Shown here: piece by piece, positions 12,966 to 27,420 of the stretch
How the letters are laid out: every line of letters begins with the position of its first letter
Numbering within the stretch: position 1 is the first letter of the stretch
NCBI RefSeq assembly: GCF_037038585.1
Contig: NC_092521.1
Location: forward strand, 106,160,398 to 106,224,397
Source of the DNA: Patagioenas fasciata
Lineage: Eukaryota > Chordata > Aves > Columbiformes > Columbidae
Length of the DNA: 64,000 bases
Direction of reading: 5' to 3'
Program-made: the position numbers and the translations under genes
Notes under the pieces: model-generated
The model's input: only the letters and a program-made list of their open reading frames with translations
What the model was told of the DNA's origin: nothing
Database searches by the model: none

Positions 12966-13720
12966 CAGATCCTGGTCTTTGGGTTAGCAGTGTTCATACA
13001 CAGAAGAAACTTTACCCATATCCTACCTGGTCAAAGAAAGAAACGCTTATGCATGCTGTTTTGATGGAATCAGTACACTTTTATTAACTGGAGGAAAATC
13101 GCATGTAAATATATAGAGGAGAGGAGAATACATGGTGGCCATATGGTGGCCACAATGGTCATTCCATCATGAATTAAAGAATGACAAGGTATCAGCATAA
13201 AATTCGGTTATCCTCTAATCTGGGTGCTTTCTGATCAGAATGGCCTCCATTTTCTGATCCAAACAGATTTCACTCATATGCCAACCACTCTTCTGCCTTC
13301 TCTTAGCTGATACAGTATGAGTTCCATCTCTTATTTTAGACAAACAATTCTTCAGGATGACCTAATATTCCAGTGAATAGTATTGCATGATGGGAATGTG
13401 CAGTGAGAGCTATTAACTGGTACCAAGCTCAAGCAGTAGCCAGCTGATTCAGCAGGAACATGTATAAACCTGGAGGTGGTGGTTGTAGTGTTCCCTGCTT
13501 CTTGCAGAACAAGGTGATAGATCTGCTTACTACAAATCACTTTTTTGCCCACAACTGTATGCCAGAAAGCACACATCTGTAGTCCTTCTCTGTACTAGGT
13601 ACTGGGTCTTCCAGTTACATGAATAGCAGCAATGGTACTTTGCAATACTGTCTGTTTCCCGATTTCTAATGGGATTTTTCTTGAGATGACTGCCTCTGTA
13701 CCTCTGAAAAAAAGAACCTC

Positions 13721-13744
13721 AAAACAAACAAACAAACAAACAAA
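13721..13744. repeat. (AAAC)n simple repeat
   Basis: A short tandem run of AAAC units on the + strand in intron 1. Confidence 0.8.
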
Positions 13745-14282
13745 TCTACAAAACCTAAACCAAGCCCTCATGCAAGACTATGCAGGCGGATATTCCATCA
13801 TTACAGTTCTTTACTCTCCTAAAGGAGGGACAAGGAAATTTCCAAGTCCATGATAGTTATGACCATGGCAGTCTCCTATCACTTCCTTATACAAACTTAT
13901 TTTTTCCTATCTTAATTTCACCTCACAAAAGACTGTGTGAGTTCTGACTCTGAATAGAAGGATATTTAGACTATTGAACTTATATTTCATCAAGGTATAT
14001 TATTGGAGGGTAGAGGAAGATATTTTGAGCTCAGTTATCTGTTTAGATTAGTGGCCATGGATGATCATTAGTGGACAATACTGTATTCTTTTTCTAAGTA
14101 GAAATATTTAATAAATACTGCATTGATTCTCATGTTTCTTTAATACTTACTACCATAGATGCCATATGGAAAAGCAATCATAGGTGGTTTAATAGGTAAA
14201 AAATTTACTTAAATTGCATGCACAGTCTTTCTAGTGTAACAAGCTGAATAAGATAGTCTAGACTTTAAAAAAAGGGTTTATG

Positions 14283-14302
14283 TTGATCAGTGCACTGATC
14301 AA
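14283..14302. repeat. Perfect 20-bp palindrome
   Basis: TTGATCAGTGCACTGATCAA equals its own reverse complement. The next flanking pair (G and T) does not pair, so the symmetry stops at 20 bp. It could be a dimeric binding site or chance; no other context supports a role. Confidence 0.75.
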
Positions 14303-16925
14303 TAATAAAAATGTAGGATAGAAAGTACTGTGAGAGAAAGGCCAGAAAGGAAGCTACAAATGAGAGGGCTATTACGCATGTTCCACAAAAATGGTGTAAT
14401 TAGATTGTGAGGGAAAAAGAAAACCAGAAAGTATGTGCATATTTACCTTGTGTCTAGTAAATAAATGTATTAATTAATTTCTTTTCTTAATTTCTGTTTT
14501 GTTATCATAAAAAAGATAAATATTTGACTACCATCAGAGGATTTCTGTTAATGTATCTTCCATTCATTGAATGGATTTTGTCATAAACTTCTACCTGACA
14601 GATTCTATCAATATGTCCATTAATCATAAATTCTTACCATGAATTAGCAAGATAAGATTTTTTATACTTTGCTCTATAGAGCTTCGAGAGAATAGCTTTT
14701 TCTCTTGGGCAATCTGTCCTCAGGGGTTCATCCAGTGGCTGTACATGTTATCCTGTCAAGTACAGTGTATCTTAGAGGATGTTGCCTTTTAAAGGTGTAA
14801 AAAGAACATGCATAGCAAGGCTTAGTTTTTTTCCCACTAGCAAGGCACTTCCTAGACAAGATGACTAGTCAGCATCACTTTGTTCTCTTCAATGTTATGC
14901 TAAGTATTCCTTCAAAGCAGGGAACCACCTTACTATCTACTCCAAATAATCCTATATATCTTCATTTTATCTGGGTTTTTTAAAGGTGGATCAGTCTCAC
15001 AGTTGATGCATTGTTGCTGATCTGTACATGATTATACCTAATGGGTTTAAAAAAAAACCCCAAACCCAACAAAGCAACAGTATGTTGCAGCTATCCATAG
15101 TTGCAGAGTTCGAAGTGCTTTTCTGTTTTAGTATTTGCCTTTTTTTTTTTTTTTAATTTACTTCTGTGTTCCATAGTCTCTCATGCAGCAAAGTCTTATG
15201 ATTCAAGACAAGAATGAAAGATAGGTTGTAAAACAAGGAAGGTGGTAGCTCACTCAGATCAGTTATCTAAGTGGTTGTGCAGCATCTATAGCATTACTTA
15301 CACAGTAAAAGTGTCTGGAAAGAGAAGGCTGGTTTCATTAGTTTCTTCTTGATAACATTTAGAAAGAAGGTCTGTACTCTTTCAAAATTTTTGTTATAAA
15401 TAAAGAAAACAACATGTCTAGAAACTACACTTTTTTTTTTTTTTTTCCCAGAGTGTGATGATATGACTTTGAAGTCAGTGAAAGATAAATGCTTCCCCCT
15501 CCCCCTGCTCAAGTTAATTCAATCAAGTTTCAGACATTCTCTCATCTGAGGATGAGGTTATTACACTTCATGAGTCTAAAAAAACGGGCTGTCACATTTA
15601 TAACAGAGTTAAGAGGAACAGCAGTTCATTAGTACATACTGCATTATTCGTATTTGCAACCTGGTGTTCCCTAGCATTTCAGTAAGCAGAAGTACATCTT
15701 GTTTTTTGTCTGGAATACTTGTACTGAATAAAATGGAAATTAAGTGAAAAGATAAAGCCTTTTGTTTTGAGACAAATCTATTCTTTTTGAGCATTCAATA
15801 AAGCATCTTAATTCTTCAGTTTTTCCTAATGAATGCAACCTTACTAAAAACATAGTTTCCAAGGCATGTTCCCTTGAATAATGCTGTTTGGTGTTTGAAA
15901 GTATGAGGATGTGAAAACAGCAAGAGGAAGCATGAAGTTTCCTTCTGTTTATTGTGATTTAGAAGTAAAGATTAAAACCAGTCCAAGATAAACTTGCTAC
16001 TGTAGGTGGAAACTCAGCTTGTGTATGGGTACTGAAGCTCTTGTGTCAGGAAGGACGTACTCAAAAGTAAGGATGAATGTTCTATTGCTATGTTTTCCTC
16101 TTACTGCCTGATGTAGCATGTGTTCTCTGCTACATGATGAAGGATCCCTATGTGTTGAAAGTCAGTAGAATCTTGTCTTTATGCCCTCATCTGATAAATG
16201 TTTAATGATTATAGTCAAGTGAAGTAGTACTACAGTCAACAGTAGTGTTTATGCTGTAGTGTCTAAAACACAGTATCTGTACCTGAGGCTGAAAGAAACC
16301 TGCTAAAGAGCCCCATACTTTGGGAACTGCTTATCAGTTCAGAATATGATGGAAGTACAAATAAACCATCAAGCAGATTCAGTTGCTGCCACACTAAACA
16401 CTCACAACTGAAATGAAAATAGTAAAATATATCCTGTATATCATATGATTACATAGATGCTAGTGAACATGGCAGAAGGTGGAGAATCCATAGATTTAAG
16501 GAAAATTCAACTGAATCTTGGCTACTTGTTAATCTCTTTTTTACCTCCCTATGAGGATGAGCAGTATATTCATGTACAGGATTTCAAGAGATTAATGAAA
16601 AAAAACCCCAACAATATTAGCAGAAAATTATGAAATCTTGGTCTTTACAACACTTTTTAGCTAAGGACAAAAGCAGGACTAACCTTCCTGCATTTTTTAT
16701 TTTATAGTTGATATAAGTCAGTGTCAGTTCTGCTAGGTCTTTCTGTCAGGTTGATGATTTTCTGCTCTAGCTTTTTTTTTTTTTTCTTTTTTCCAGAATG
16801 TATCCTGACATTTACACGCATATGAAGGTATTACAGAATTAAGTCCACATACATATTTTTTCCCATTACAAGCTTTTTCTTACTTATGATTTATCTGTGT
16901 GCAAATAATTTAACTCCGTTTATTG

Positions 16926-17550
16926 GATATGAGCCAGCAATGTTCACTCATAGCCCAGAAAGTCAACTGCATCCTGGGCTGCATCAAAAGGACCATGGCC
17001 AGCAGTTTGAGGGAGGTGATTTTGCCCCTCAGATCTGGTAAGACCCCACCTGGAGTACTGTGTCCAGCTCTGGATCCCTCAGTACAGGAAAGGCATGGAC
17101 CTGTTGGAGAGAATCCAGGGGAGGCCACAAAAATGACCAGAATGATGGAACACCTCTCCTATAAAGAAAGGCTGAGAGAGTTGGGGTTGTTCAGCCTGGA
17201 GAAGAGAAGGCTCTGGGGAGGCCTTATTGCAGCCTCTCAGTGTTTAAAGGGACCTATAAGAAGGGTGGGAACAGACTTTTTAGCAGGGCCTGTTGTGTAA
17301 GGACAAGGGATAATGGTTTTAAACTAAAAGGCAATTTGGACTAGATATAAAGAAGAATTTTTTTACAATGAGGGTGGTGGACCTGGTTGCCCAGATATGT
17401 GGTAGATGCTTCATCCCTGGAGACATGCAATGCCAGGCTGGATGGGGCTCTGATCTAGTTGAAGATGTCCCTGCTCATGGCAGGGGGGTTGGATTAGATT
17501 GAGCTTTGAAGGTCCCTTCCAACCCAAACTATTCTGATTCTGTGATTCTA
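16926..17550 (+). mobile_element. CR1 LINE 3' fragment, sense
   Basis: 5'-truncated CR1. The + strand encodes a recognisable end of the reverse-transcriptase ORF: a MSQQCSLIAQKVN-like start, then [20 protein letters not shown] around 17142-17200, followed by CR1 3' UTR with GGTCCCTTCCAACCC and a terminal octamer copy (ATTCTGTG at 17537-17544). The reading frame is broken by indels and stops. Truncation from the 5' side is normal for CR1. Confidence 0.9.
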
Positions 17551-17820
17551 CTGAAGTTCAGTTCACATATATGTCATAATAGGAGAGTCACTACTGTGCT
17601 TATGCTAGGTATAACATTTGATTCATACTGAATTCCTACTGCTCCCCATAAATGAATTTTTGCACAAATATTTTTAGGAATAAATACAAAATCTTTATCC
17701 TGTGTCAGAAGGCATCTGACTGTATAAAGGACATTTTCCTATATAAAGCAAAGAATCCTATGTTGATAAAACTTTGTACTGTGTATCGTGTTTAGTCTAT
17801 GTATGTGACATTCTGGGTTC

Positions 17821-17863
17821 ACAGAATCATAGAATACTAGGTTGGAAGGGACCTCAAGGGTTA
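17821..17863 (-). mobile_element. Very short CR1 3' end, antisense
   Basis: About 43 bp matching the reverse complement of a CR1 tail: the CAGAATCATAGAAT octamer region followed by GGTTGGAAGGGACCT. It faces the 3' end of the CR1 copy at 16926-17550 about 270 bp away, giving a small inverted pair. An extreme 5' truncation. Confidence 0.8.
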
Positions 17864-20800
17864 TTTGTTTTTTAGTTAGGAAGAGATTTGTGTCTGATTT
17901 CTACTCTCCTTTTTTTTTTTTTTTCCTTGAAACAAACATTCATCTTCAGTAACTAAAGTGTTTGAGTTGTGAGCTACTTCAAGTACAACTTCAGTCAGTT
18001 TGTTTTTTCCCCTCCTTTTTGTTTCTTCACTGTGGAAAATCAGTTTAAACTAATCTCCTTGTGAACTTCCTTTTGTACGTTAACCTTTCTTGTTTTCCCT
18101 GTATATGCACTACAAAACACAAATGCATAACTGAAAAAACAGCCATCTCATCGTCACCTTCCTACTCCATTTTGAAACACCAAACCTATTTTCCGTGTTC
18201 TACATTTTGTAGTATAGGGACAATTTTTAAACTACTGTTCTTCCCTACTGTTCTTCCCGCTGTTATCATTGTGTACTTCACCTCTCAAATGAGATAATGA
18301 AGGTATGAGAGTTAACGTATTACCTAGTCATAAAAGTTATAAGGACAAAAATCAAAGCCATGTTAAAGCACATTACATGATAGTGTCTCAGACCCATTTG
18401 CCAGAAAAATATAGAGTGATATAAATTAACCTCTTTTTAAATTTGTGGCAAAATAACACATGTACCTGGATTTCTGAGCAAAATTACTCCCTTTATGGGC
18501 AGGAATAAGTGCATTCAGTAAGGAAGCATTCAGTGAGGAAGTCTTCTGCTCTCTATTGCCTAAGACAGAATCTCACAGACCTGATCGGTGAAAATGGTGC
18601 TTTCTTAACCTTATGTGGAATGAACAGACAGTAGTGTGCAAGTATTATAAAATGAGAATTCTTGCCTATTTCTTTCCCACATATCAACTCCCTCAGTTCC
18701 TCACCATCTTATTTCTGACTAGTACCACTGATGTCAAAAGAGCCATTCTGTCATTAAGTAAAACTCCACAAAAGGAATTGCATATGGAGAAATAGGTGGG
18801 TGACACCTGATTTTACCATCATTCATATAGAAAAAGTTTATATTTTCTTCTCTGTTTCTTGACAAAATTTTGGAATCCCAAATCCTTCACTGAGGATTCT
18901 GGACAACTTATGGCAATAGAGAGTGTTTCTCTTAGAAGTGTTTCTAACTTTTTAATTCAAAATAATATCATCTAGAAAATCTGAAATTACCAAATTCCTA
19001 GCACATGTAAACAACGTACCTGAGTTTCTGAGATGATGTACAAGAGTTGTAATCCATCACAAAACTCTTATCAAGCTGCTAGAGCCTTTCCTCCAATGTA
19101 AGACTCTGGCAAGATTTTGAAGCTTTGCAGAGTGCACAGTAATATTCACTTTCATTGGAAACTAGCCAACTCTCAAATTAAGTTTGTTTTGAGTTTTGAG
19201 CAAGAGCTACTTGTCATCTGTAAGGTTTTTTTTGTCCGTGGGCATCAACGCTAAATTTGAGTACCCTAATACTTATCTAGTTTACTGATGTAATCAGGAA
19301 TATTTCCACTGTAATCCCATGTTATTCCAGTTGTACTGATTAAAATCTTGCCAGGGTGAAATGTAGGGGGCAGGAAGCAAAGCAATTTGCCAAGGTTTAA
19401 AAAGAGTGCTTTCCTAATCCATGACTTGGAGCAACCTTCATAACTATTCCCCCTAGCCTTTAGGCTTTAATTATGTCCCTCATGCCCTTCTTAACAGCCA
19501 GCAATCCTTACTGTGCCCTGCAAGAAGAGGTACTGGAGAAGAACAGGAAGTCCCTATAGTAAAAAGAAATTTTTAGAGTTTCAACCTACTATTGAGATTA
19601 ATTGAATTTTTATTTTTCATCTTATTTTTCTTCTTTGTACAGTGGAACTGAACCAAGGAGATGAACTGGTTCTGTTTGTGTTCAGGCTTTGGTAATTCTT
19701 TATGCAGTTTATCACGACATCAGAACAACTGCTTCCATATATTGCTACTAATACTTTTCTTTGCAGTTCTTTATCTGTATGAGCAAAAGCCAAAACATTT
19801 CCAAAGGCAGATCTTTGATTTAATTCATTTATTGTATTAAAGTGAGGGTCAAAAGGAAAATAATTTCTAAAACTCATAGTGTGAAATGAGTTAACTCAGC
19901 ATTTCTTGGCATGTCTTTAAGTCAGTTCTCGCCATTTTTCTGGAAAATAGTCTGGTAGTTTAAAAATTAATAAATTCTTTCACCCTCTGTCAATAAATTT
20001 CAGTGAATTTTTGAATATTTTTAATAACTGGAGTAGTTGCAATGTATGCTGTTAATAGAAAGTAAATTTTACCTTGTTTTCGTGCCCCAAAATGCTTTTT
20101 TAATTTCTATTGTAAAATTAGCCAGATTTTTAGACCTCAGGCAATCATTTTAGTCACAACTACCTTAGTGATCAGATGATTACTGCTAATTCTACTTACA
20201 GTTACTGCTGACCCTTTAACACATAATGGAAGAGGTTATGACAGAAACATAGTATTTTTCTTCTTTTGAAACAGAGTATCTCTGGTATGTAATACCCTTC
20301 AACTGTGCTTCTTTATATTTGTATTTGGTATGGCATATCATGTACTGACAGCACCCTAAACACAGAAAACTCGTTGGAACCCTTAACTGAGTTCAGTCTG
20401 TGAGGAATATTAACTTGAGCAAGAAGGTAGTATTTCAAACTTAATTTTAATACCTTTGCATAGGAAATGAAGAAGTTTTACAAAACTTTCGCTGCCCTGT
20501 TTTATATTCTCTACCATACTTCAAGGTGTTTTTAGCATGTACTTTGCTCTCATTTTGAAATATTATTTTTGCCTGTTCCCATTTTTCTTTCAGGGCCTTT
20601 CTTTTCCATAAGGGCCAAATGGTACCACACTTGCACTGCAGTGGGACTGCTCCTTCAAATAAGAACTATTTGGCACAATTATGACAAACTGTACCTGGCT
20701 ATTTAAAGTCCATTATGTTCTAAGTACTTATAGAGGTAATAGTTGCTTACTCACACACTTCTTTGAATTTGACTTGGGGCTATCTTTTTATGTTATGACC

Positions 20801-23221
20801 TATCAACTTGGAAACTTACCTGCATGTTTGTCGCATTTTTAATTGCTAACATATTTTGTTAATTGTTTACCTACAAAGAACAGCGACCTAAAATCTCCTG
20901 TTTAATGATCCCATTACGATGTTGTACACTTTGTAAATGATCATTGCATATGTGACAAATAAAGAAAGCTTTATTGAGCTGGATAAAACCAAACTCAAAC
21001 CAGTTCATCTAAACAAATGAAATACGAAGGACTTTATTCCTTGCTTGGGAAAAATATGTCCAAGATTAAGTATGAATAATATTAGTAGTCATGTTCATGT
21101 AGTATGTTTTAAGACAGTATCCAAGAACCTATACCAAAAACGGCTTTTACGACTTCATATACAATACATGTACATTATATCTCTGATTTTCTTCAGATAT
21201 AAAATGTCTCTGAGTTTTTTCAATAAATCTTTAAATTTTTGCTAGATTGGGTAAAAGCTTAAGATAGTGATTAATAAAATAATTTAAGATTTATCTGAGT
21301 AATATTGCTTATACTAAATTTGTAAAAGCTTTTTCTTTACGCGTTTTGTACCACTTGTACATGAACAATTCAAAATGCCAAAATCGGTTCATAAGACTTG
21401 CAGAATACAGTTGCTGAAAGGTCCACAGAACAGAATGTAAAGGACTATAAAATACGCTATCAGTCTCCTGACCAGGAAAAAGAACTGACCTCACTCTGTT
21501 GATAAAGATTAGAAAGGCAAATACAAATAATAATTATCAGCTTCAGCCATGTTGAGTCTACTCAAACACTTCCTGGACAGAATAGAAAAACAGTTCCCTA
21601 ATGCTTTGAATTTTTACTTCAACCAAACCACACTTAGAACATAATGGAATTTTTTTTTTCTCCTTTGATTTAGGCCTAAATTCATCTGTTAATAAGATGG
21701 GGGTAGAACAGTTACTGGTGGGTAAGGAAAGGACAAGACAAAGTATGAAACTGCAGGATGTCTATTTGTGGAAGTCACTAGAGTTTAGTTTTTGGACTGG
21801 TCTTAAGCAGATTTTTATTTTTTATTTTTTTTTAATTACTACTGCACGAATAGGTGAAATATCCTCCTGAAGGTTTCTGATGACAAACTTCCCTAAGCAT
21901 TATCAATATTCATGTTGATCTGGCTATTGTACTAGAAAAAACGTATAATCATGAGGACTAGGAGAAGGGATGAAACACAGTAATTCGAAGGGCAGTTTCA
22001 CTCAGGGACCAGTGACAGGAATTTCTACATGAGGTTGTGAATGAAAAGCAGAGAGGTACACACCTGTATGAAGTGAATACAGGGTAACTCTGAGTCACCA
22101 ATGTGGTAACGAATTCAGGATGTAGCTGAATGATAGATGATGATAATGCTCTTGGACCTGCTTCTACTGTGACTCATGCCAAATGCAACCTATATTGTCA
22201 TGACTCTCAGTCCACAAATGTGAACTCGGATTGAAATAGAGAGAACTGAAGGCTGAAAATAAGTGGTTTAGTTTAACAAGCAAAAAACAAGCAATAAAAC
22301 CAGAATGTTTCTCTCTGTTTATATAGTAGGAAATGAAGGATTTAACATCAGGGGAAAAGAACTATTTAAGAAAATTGACGTCACTTTCACAAAGGAAAAT
22401 GGATATAAAATAGCTATGAAGAAGTCCAAGCTAGAAATCAGAATCAAGCTTCTAACTATGTGATGAGAGGTGCTGGTGTGCCTTCACATAGGCTTAGCAA
22501 AAAGTCTTCTGAAATGAGGATCATTAGATGTTGTGTTGTGATAATGAAGGGCTTGGCTACACAACCAAATAGTTCTTCTAGTTCTTATGGTCATAATTAA
22601 AATTCCTATATCCTCTGTGCAGACTACATAAACAACTGTAATTAGTTGAAAGGTATGCCTAGAGCTGTGCAGGCAAGAAATGCTGTGTTTGGTAATGTTG
22701 CAAGGGTAGAAAACTTGTGTGGTCAAGTCGTGAAGGAGATCTTAAAAAAGAGATCTAGTACAACCAAGGTCAATGCACAGGGATGCAAAACTGGCATGTC
22801 ATGTGAAAATAATTAGAAGTACAAGGATTGAGCAGAAAATGAAAGACAAATGAGTATAAAGAAGTCAAGTATAGCAAGTGCAGGAAGTTTATTAGAGACC
22901 TGGTAGCAGGGCAGGACTGTTGAGAAGTAAAGGAAGCCATAACAAAATATAAGACAAATATAAATATGGGAAACTGCATTACACAGGGAATTGAACCAAA
23001 AACCTTCTCATAATAGAAGAGTAGAGTAAGTAGGAAGTGGACTTATCAGAAGAGCATACTCTTGAACAAATATATGATATATATAGCAATTAACACCAAA
23101 TACTTAAGGGCAAGTAGCAAAACCTCGGAAGAAATTTGAGATTAAAGGTGTAAAGTCTAAAGAAAGTTACCCATGAAACAGAAGACAAGGTGACTGAAGA
23201 GTGGAAGACAGCCAACCTTCC

Positions 23222-23223
<2 letters not shown>

Positions 23224-23250
<27 letters not shown>
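23224..23250. repeat. Poly(A) run of 27
   Basis: Uninterrupted A run on the + strand, followed by a GAGAGAGAAA purine tract. It could be the tail of an old retroposed sequence, but no source sequence is recognised upstream. Confidence 0.7.
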
Positions 23251-23252
<2 letters not shown>

Positions 23253-24191
23253 GAGAGAAAAAGAGTTGAACACTAATGGTCATTATTGTTAAGTAGTTTT
23301 CAACAATTGCAACAGTGAAATTTCTAAACGAGTTTGTAAGGTCTGTCGTTTAAGAACCGTTAAGAATCATCAGCATGCACCAGGTGATATGCAGAATGAA
23401 ACTGACATACCTTTCCTTCAGCATTGTGAGAGGATCATAGGGAACGCTACAGGCAGCCAATAAACATCAGAGATTATATGACACTGTTGGTAAACCAAGA
23501 GTTGGAAGTAATTTTAAAACTGTGATTATTCAGTTTATTTTTAGATGTTGGGGATGTCACAATATCTGGATCTCCTACACATACAGCTTAATGAGAAAAA
23601 AAAAAAAGTCAAACACAAAAAAAGAGCTAAAACAACCTTTGAAAGGAGTTTGCAGACAAAAAGCAGGAAAAAATGAATAGAAAATACACAGATCTCTCTG
23701 CCCCAGCATCTACACACAGTTCCTACACCATGAATGCTTCAGGCTCTGCCCAGGAGCTTGCGTAGACCATATCAAACATTTCTACAGCTGCTTCTGTAAC
23801 TGTATGGCAGATGGAGCTGATGAGTCTGAGGTATGATCCACTAACTGACTGCAACTAATGCTTAGAGATATGAAGAAAGAGAGTGACCAGGGATGCATGC
23901 CTTTTAGGGTTGGTGGAAGTAAAATGTTCCCTTCTTGAAAATATATTTTAGACAGTGTGTAGGTAGACCAACGTAATAAGAATGCATTGGGACTTTCCAG
24001 ACGCTTTTGGACTGCATTACTGCCCAGCTATGCTTGATCTATTTGGTTTGCAAACTGTTATTTGATCGTACTTTGAACTATTATATAGGCAAGGTAAAGC
24101 AGATTTTTCCATTTGTACTAATTGAAAATATTTCAGATTTATGTTTTTTAAAAAATTGGGTAATAACATAAAGCTGCAGAAGACACTACTG

Positions 24192-24215
24192 AAAACAAAC
24201 AAACAAACAAACAAG
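24192..24215. repeat. (AAAC)n simple repeat
   Basis: Tandem AAAC units on the + strand of intron 1. They generate spurious low-complexity peptides on the minus strand. Confidence 0.8.
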
Positions 24216-25235
24216 CCTCCACCAAAAGTGCAGCAATTTTTAAACAGAATTCCCCTTCTATAATGCTAAGGAGAACACGAACATCTAGATAAGATAAGAA
24301 ACAAAAATTCCATGCTTCCCAGTCAGAGTTCAACTGCTGGAAGACATTTAGAAGAAAGATTTCCCTTTGGGCAGAATGGTCTTTTATGGAATTTATTCAT
24401 GTCTTCTCTTAGGTAGCTTCTATGTTGTGCCATTACAGGAACTTGATTAATACAGAGATAATTGGAGATACTATGGTTTGTATCTCTGTAAAGTAAGTGT
24501 AAAGAATCATGCAGAAAAGTTTGCAGCATTTTGCTCTCACTTTGAGAAATGGCAAGGATTCTCATCAGTTACAGAGAATCAAGTCTTGGATCTCAAATTA
24601 GAAGCACACATGGCTTGATTGAGTATTATAACTTCATCTTTTTAAGTGACAATATAAATTCAAAACTGAAGAATAGACTAATAGCATACTATAAGTGCAT
24701 ATTTGACTCACTAGCAAAAATGCATATGATATACCCCACATCTGTCACTAACCATAGCAGGAGGAGCTGAGAAACATTGGAAAATTCATGTATTTCATGG
24801 TAACTATGGAAATAAGTCTGAAAAAAGAGGTAGAAAATCTTTTAATAATCTACATTATTTTGTGATTCCTTGGATTTTATCCAAAGATACATGGAAAAGA
24901 AGCTTCAGCAGAGAATTACTAGCATAATCATAAATCAGCTGTTGAATTTTTTGGATGACATGTTACATACTGTGCACAGGCAGCAGATCTTGTGATTGAC
25001 TGAGACAGTGATATTATCTGAAAAAAATATTTCAATGTGTTCAAGGCATTGGATTTTTCACTGCACTTTATTCAGTTTCATCTAAGTTAATTCTTCATTA
25101 CTCTAGTTGATTTTTGCTGTAATATTGTTGATATGGCATATAAGAATCATAGTAGTGATGACATACAGTATTATGTAGCAATTAACATAACACAGTTCAA
25201 ATCATTGCCTATTCTCACCCAAAATCAAATCCCCT

Positions 25236-27388
25236 TGAGGTACACATCAGATTTCTCCATCCTTCTGCATTACCCTCCAATGCAGCCAGGTCCTTGAGCA
25301 AAAGCAATCTCATGGGTGGGTTTGCCTTTGGTTGAGGCAGGGGTACCCCAGACTGTCTTCCCCAGCATAGTTTTTATGTAGACTACGGGGATTTTATCCC
25401 CTTTTACAGTACATAAAAGTTTTGTTTGGTCAGCTCAATTGGAAGGTCCCCTAGTGTTGACTAACTAGGTGGCCTTTGCTAAATGTTTATGCTAACGTTT
25501 GAATGTCCCACCACACATAGCTCTCAGTGTAGTCTTTAACAGTCCACTGTGTTGTTCGATTTTCCCAGATACTGGTGCATGATAGGGGATGTGAAATACC
25601 CACTCAGTAACACGCTCTTTGACCCAAGTGTCTATGAGATTGTTTCAGAAATCAGTCCCATTGTTTGATTTTAGTTCTTTCTGAGATGCCATGTTGCCAT
25701 AAGACATGCTTTTCAAGGTGGTGGTGTGGCAGGGGATATGTTTCTAACCATCTGGTGGTTGCTTCCACCATTGTAAGCACATAGTGCTTGCCTTGGCAGG
25801 TTTGTGGGAGTGTGATACAATCAATCTGCAGGCCTTCCCATATTTATATTTAAGACATCATCTGCCATACCTTTAGCCACCTGGCTTGCTTGATCATAGA
25901 GCATGTTTCACACTCATGGAAAATCTGTACAGTAGTGTCTATAGTCATGTCCATGCCTCAATCACAAGCCCATCTATATGTCGCATCTCTCCCTTGATGG
26001 CCTGAGGTGGCATGGGCCCACCAAGCTGTGAATAATTCACCCTTATGTTGCCAGTTCAAATCCACCTGAGACACTTGAACCTTAGCAGTCCTATCCACGT
26101 GCTGGTTGTTTTGATATTCTGCAGTGGACTGACTTTTAGGCACATGAACATCTAGTTTTACAACCAGTTTTTCTACCTGGACAGCAACTTTTTTGCCACA
26201 ATGCATCAGCCCAGATTGATTTGCCTCTACGCTGCCAGTTGTTCTGACATTGCTGTAACCAGCCCCACAGGGCATTTGCCACCATTCGTGAGTCAGTACA
26301 GAGACAGAGCACCCGCCAGTTTCCTCAATCAGCAATGTCCAAAGCCAGCTGAATGGCCTTCACTTCTGCAGATTGGCTCAATTCACCTCCTTCAGTAGTT
26401 GCCACAATTTGTTGTATAGAACTCCATACAGCAGTTTTCTACCTCCAACGCTTTTCTATGATACAACAGGATCCATCATTGAACAGGGCATATCACTTCT
26501 CATTTTCTGGTACTGTACTGAACAGTGGGGCCTCTTTATCACACATCACCTCCTTCTCTGGTACTACTCCAAAATCTTTGCTTTCTGGAGAGTCCATGAT
26601 CACTTCCAAGATTCCTGGGCAACTGGGGTTTCCTGTTAGAGCCTATTGTGAAATAATTGCGACCCACTTACTTCATGCAGCATCAGTTGCATGTTGTGTA
26701 GAGGGGACTCTCCCTTTGAACATCCAACCCAACACCAGCAGTTGAGGTGTCAGGAGGAACTGTGCTTCAGTACCAATCACTTCTGAAGCAGCTTGAACCC
26801 CTTCATAAGCTGCCAATATCTCTCTTTCAGTTGGAGTATAGCAGTACTCAGATCGTCTGTATCTCAGACTCAAAAACCCTAGGGGTCAACCTCAGGTATC
26901 CTCTGGTGCTTTCTGCCAGACTCCAGGTCCCTTTGAAACCTGAGCTAGTAGAGTGGAGGACTGTAGGGGCACAGCTCATGGAAATCTTTAGGTTTCTGGT
27001 TCTATTCAGATCAAAAGAGACTCCAATTTGGGGACATTCGCCCTGGTTGTAGTGTATGGCACATTTTTTACTTCTTGCTCTGCCTAGAATGGTCCAAGGG
27101 CTACTGCATGAATGTCCTGTTTAATTTGTTCAAAAGCTTGTCATTGCTCTGGGCCCCATTTGAAATGATTCTTCTTCTGGGTACTTGAAAGAAAGGGCTT
27201 ACAGTCGAACTGTAATTTGGAATGCATTCTCCCAAAACCCAAGATGCTCAGGAAAGTTTGTGTTTCCTTTTCACTGCTTGGTAGAGACATAGCTGGTACT
27301 TTGTTGATTACATCCATTGGGATCTGATGATGACCATCTTGTCACTTAATTCCTAAAAACTGGATCTCCTTTGCAGGTCCTTTACCTC

Positions 27389-27420
<32 letters not shown>

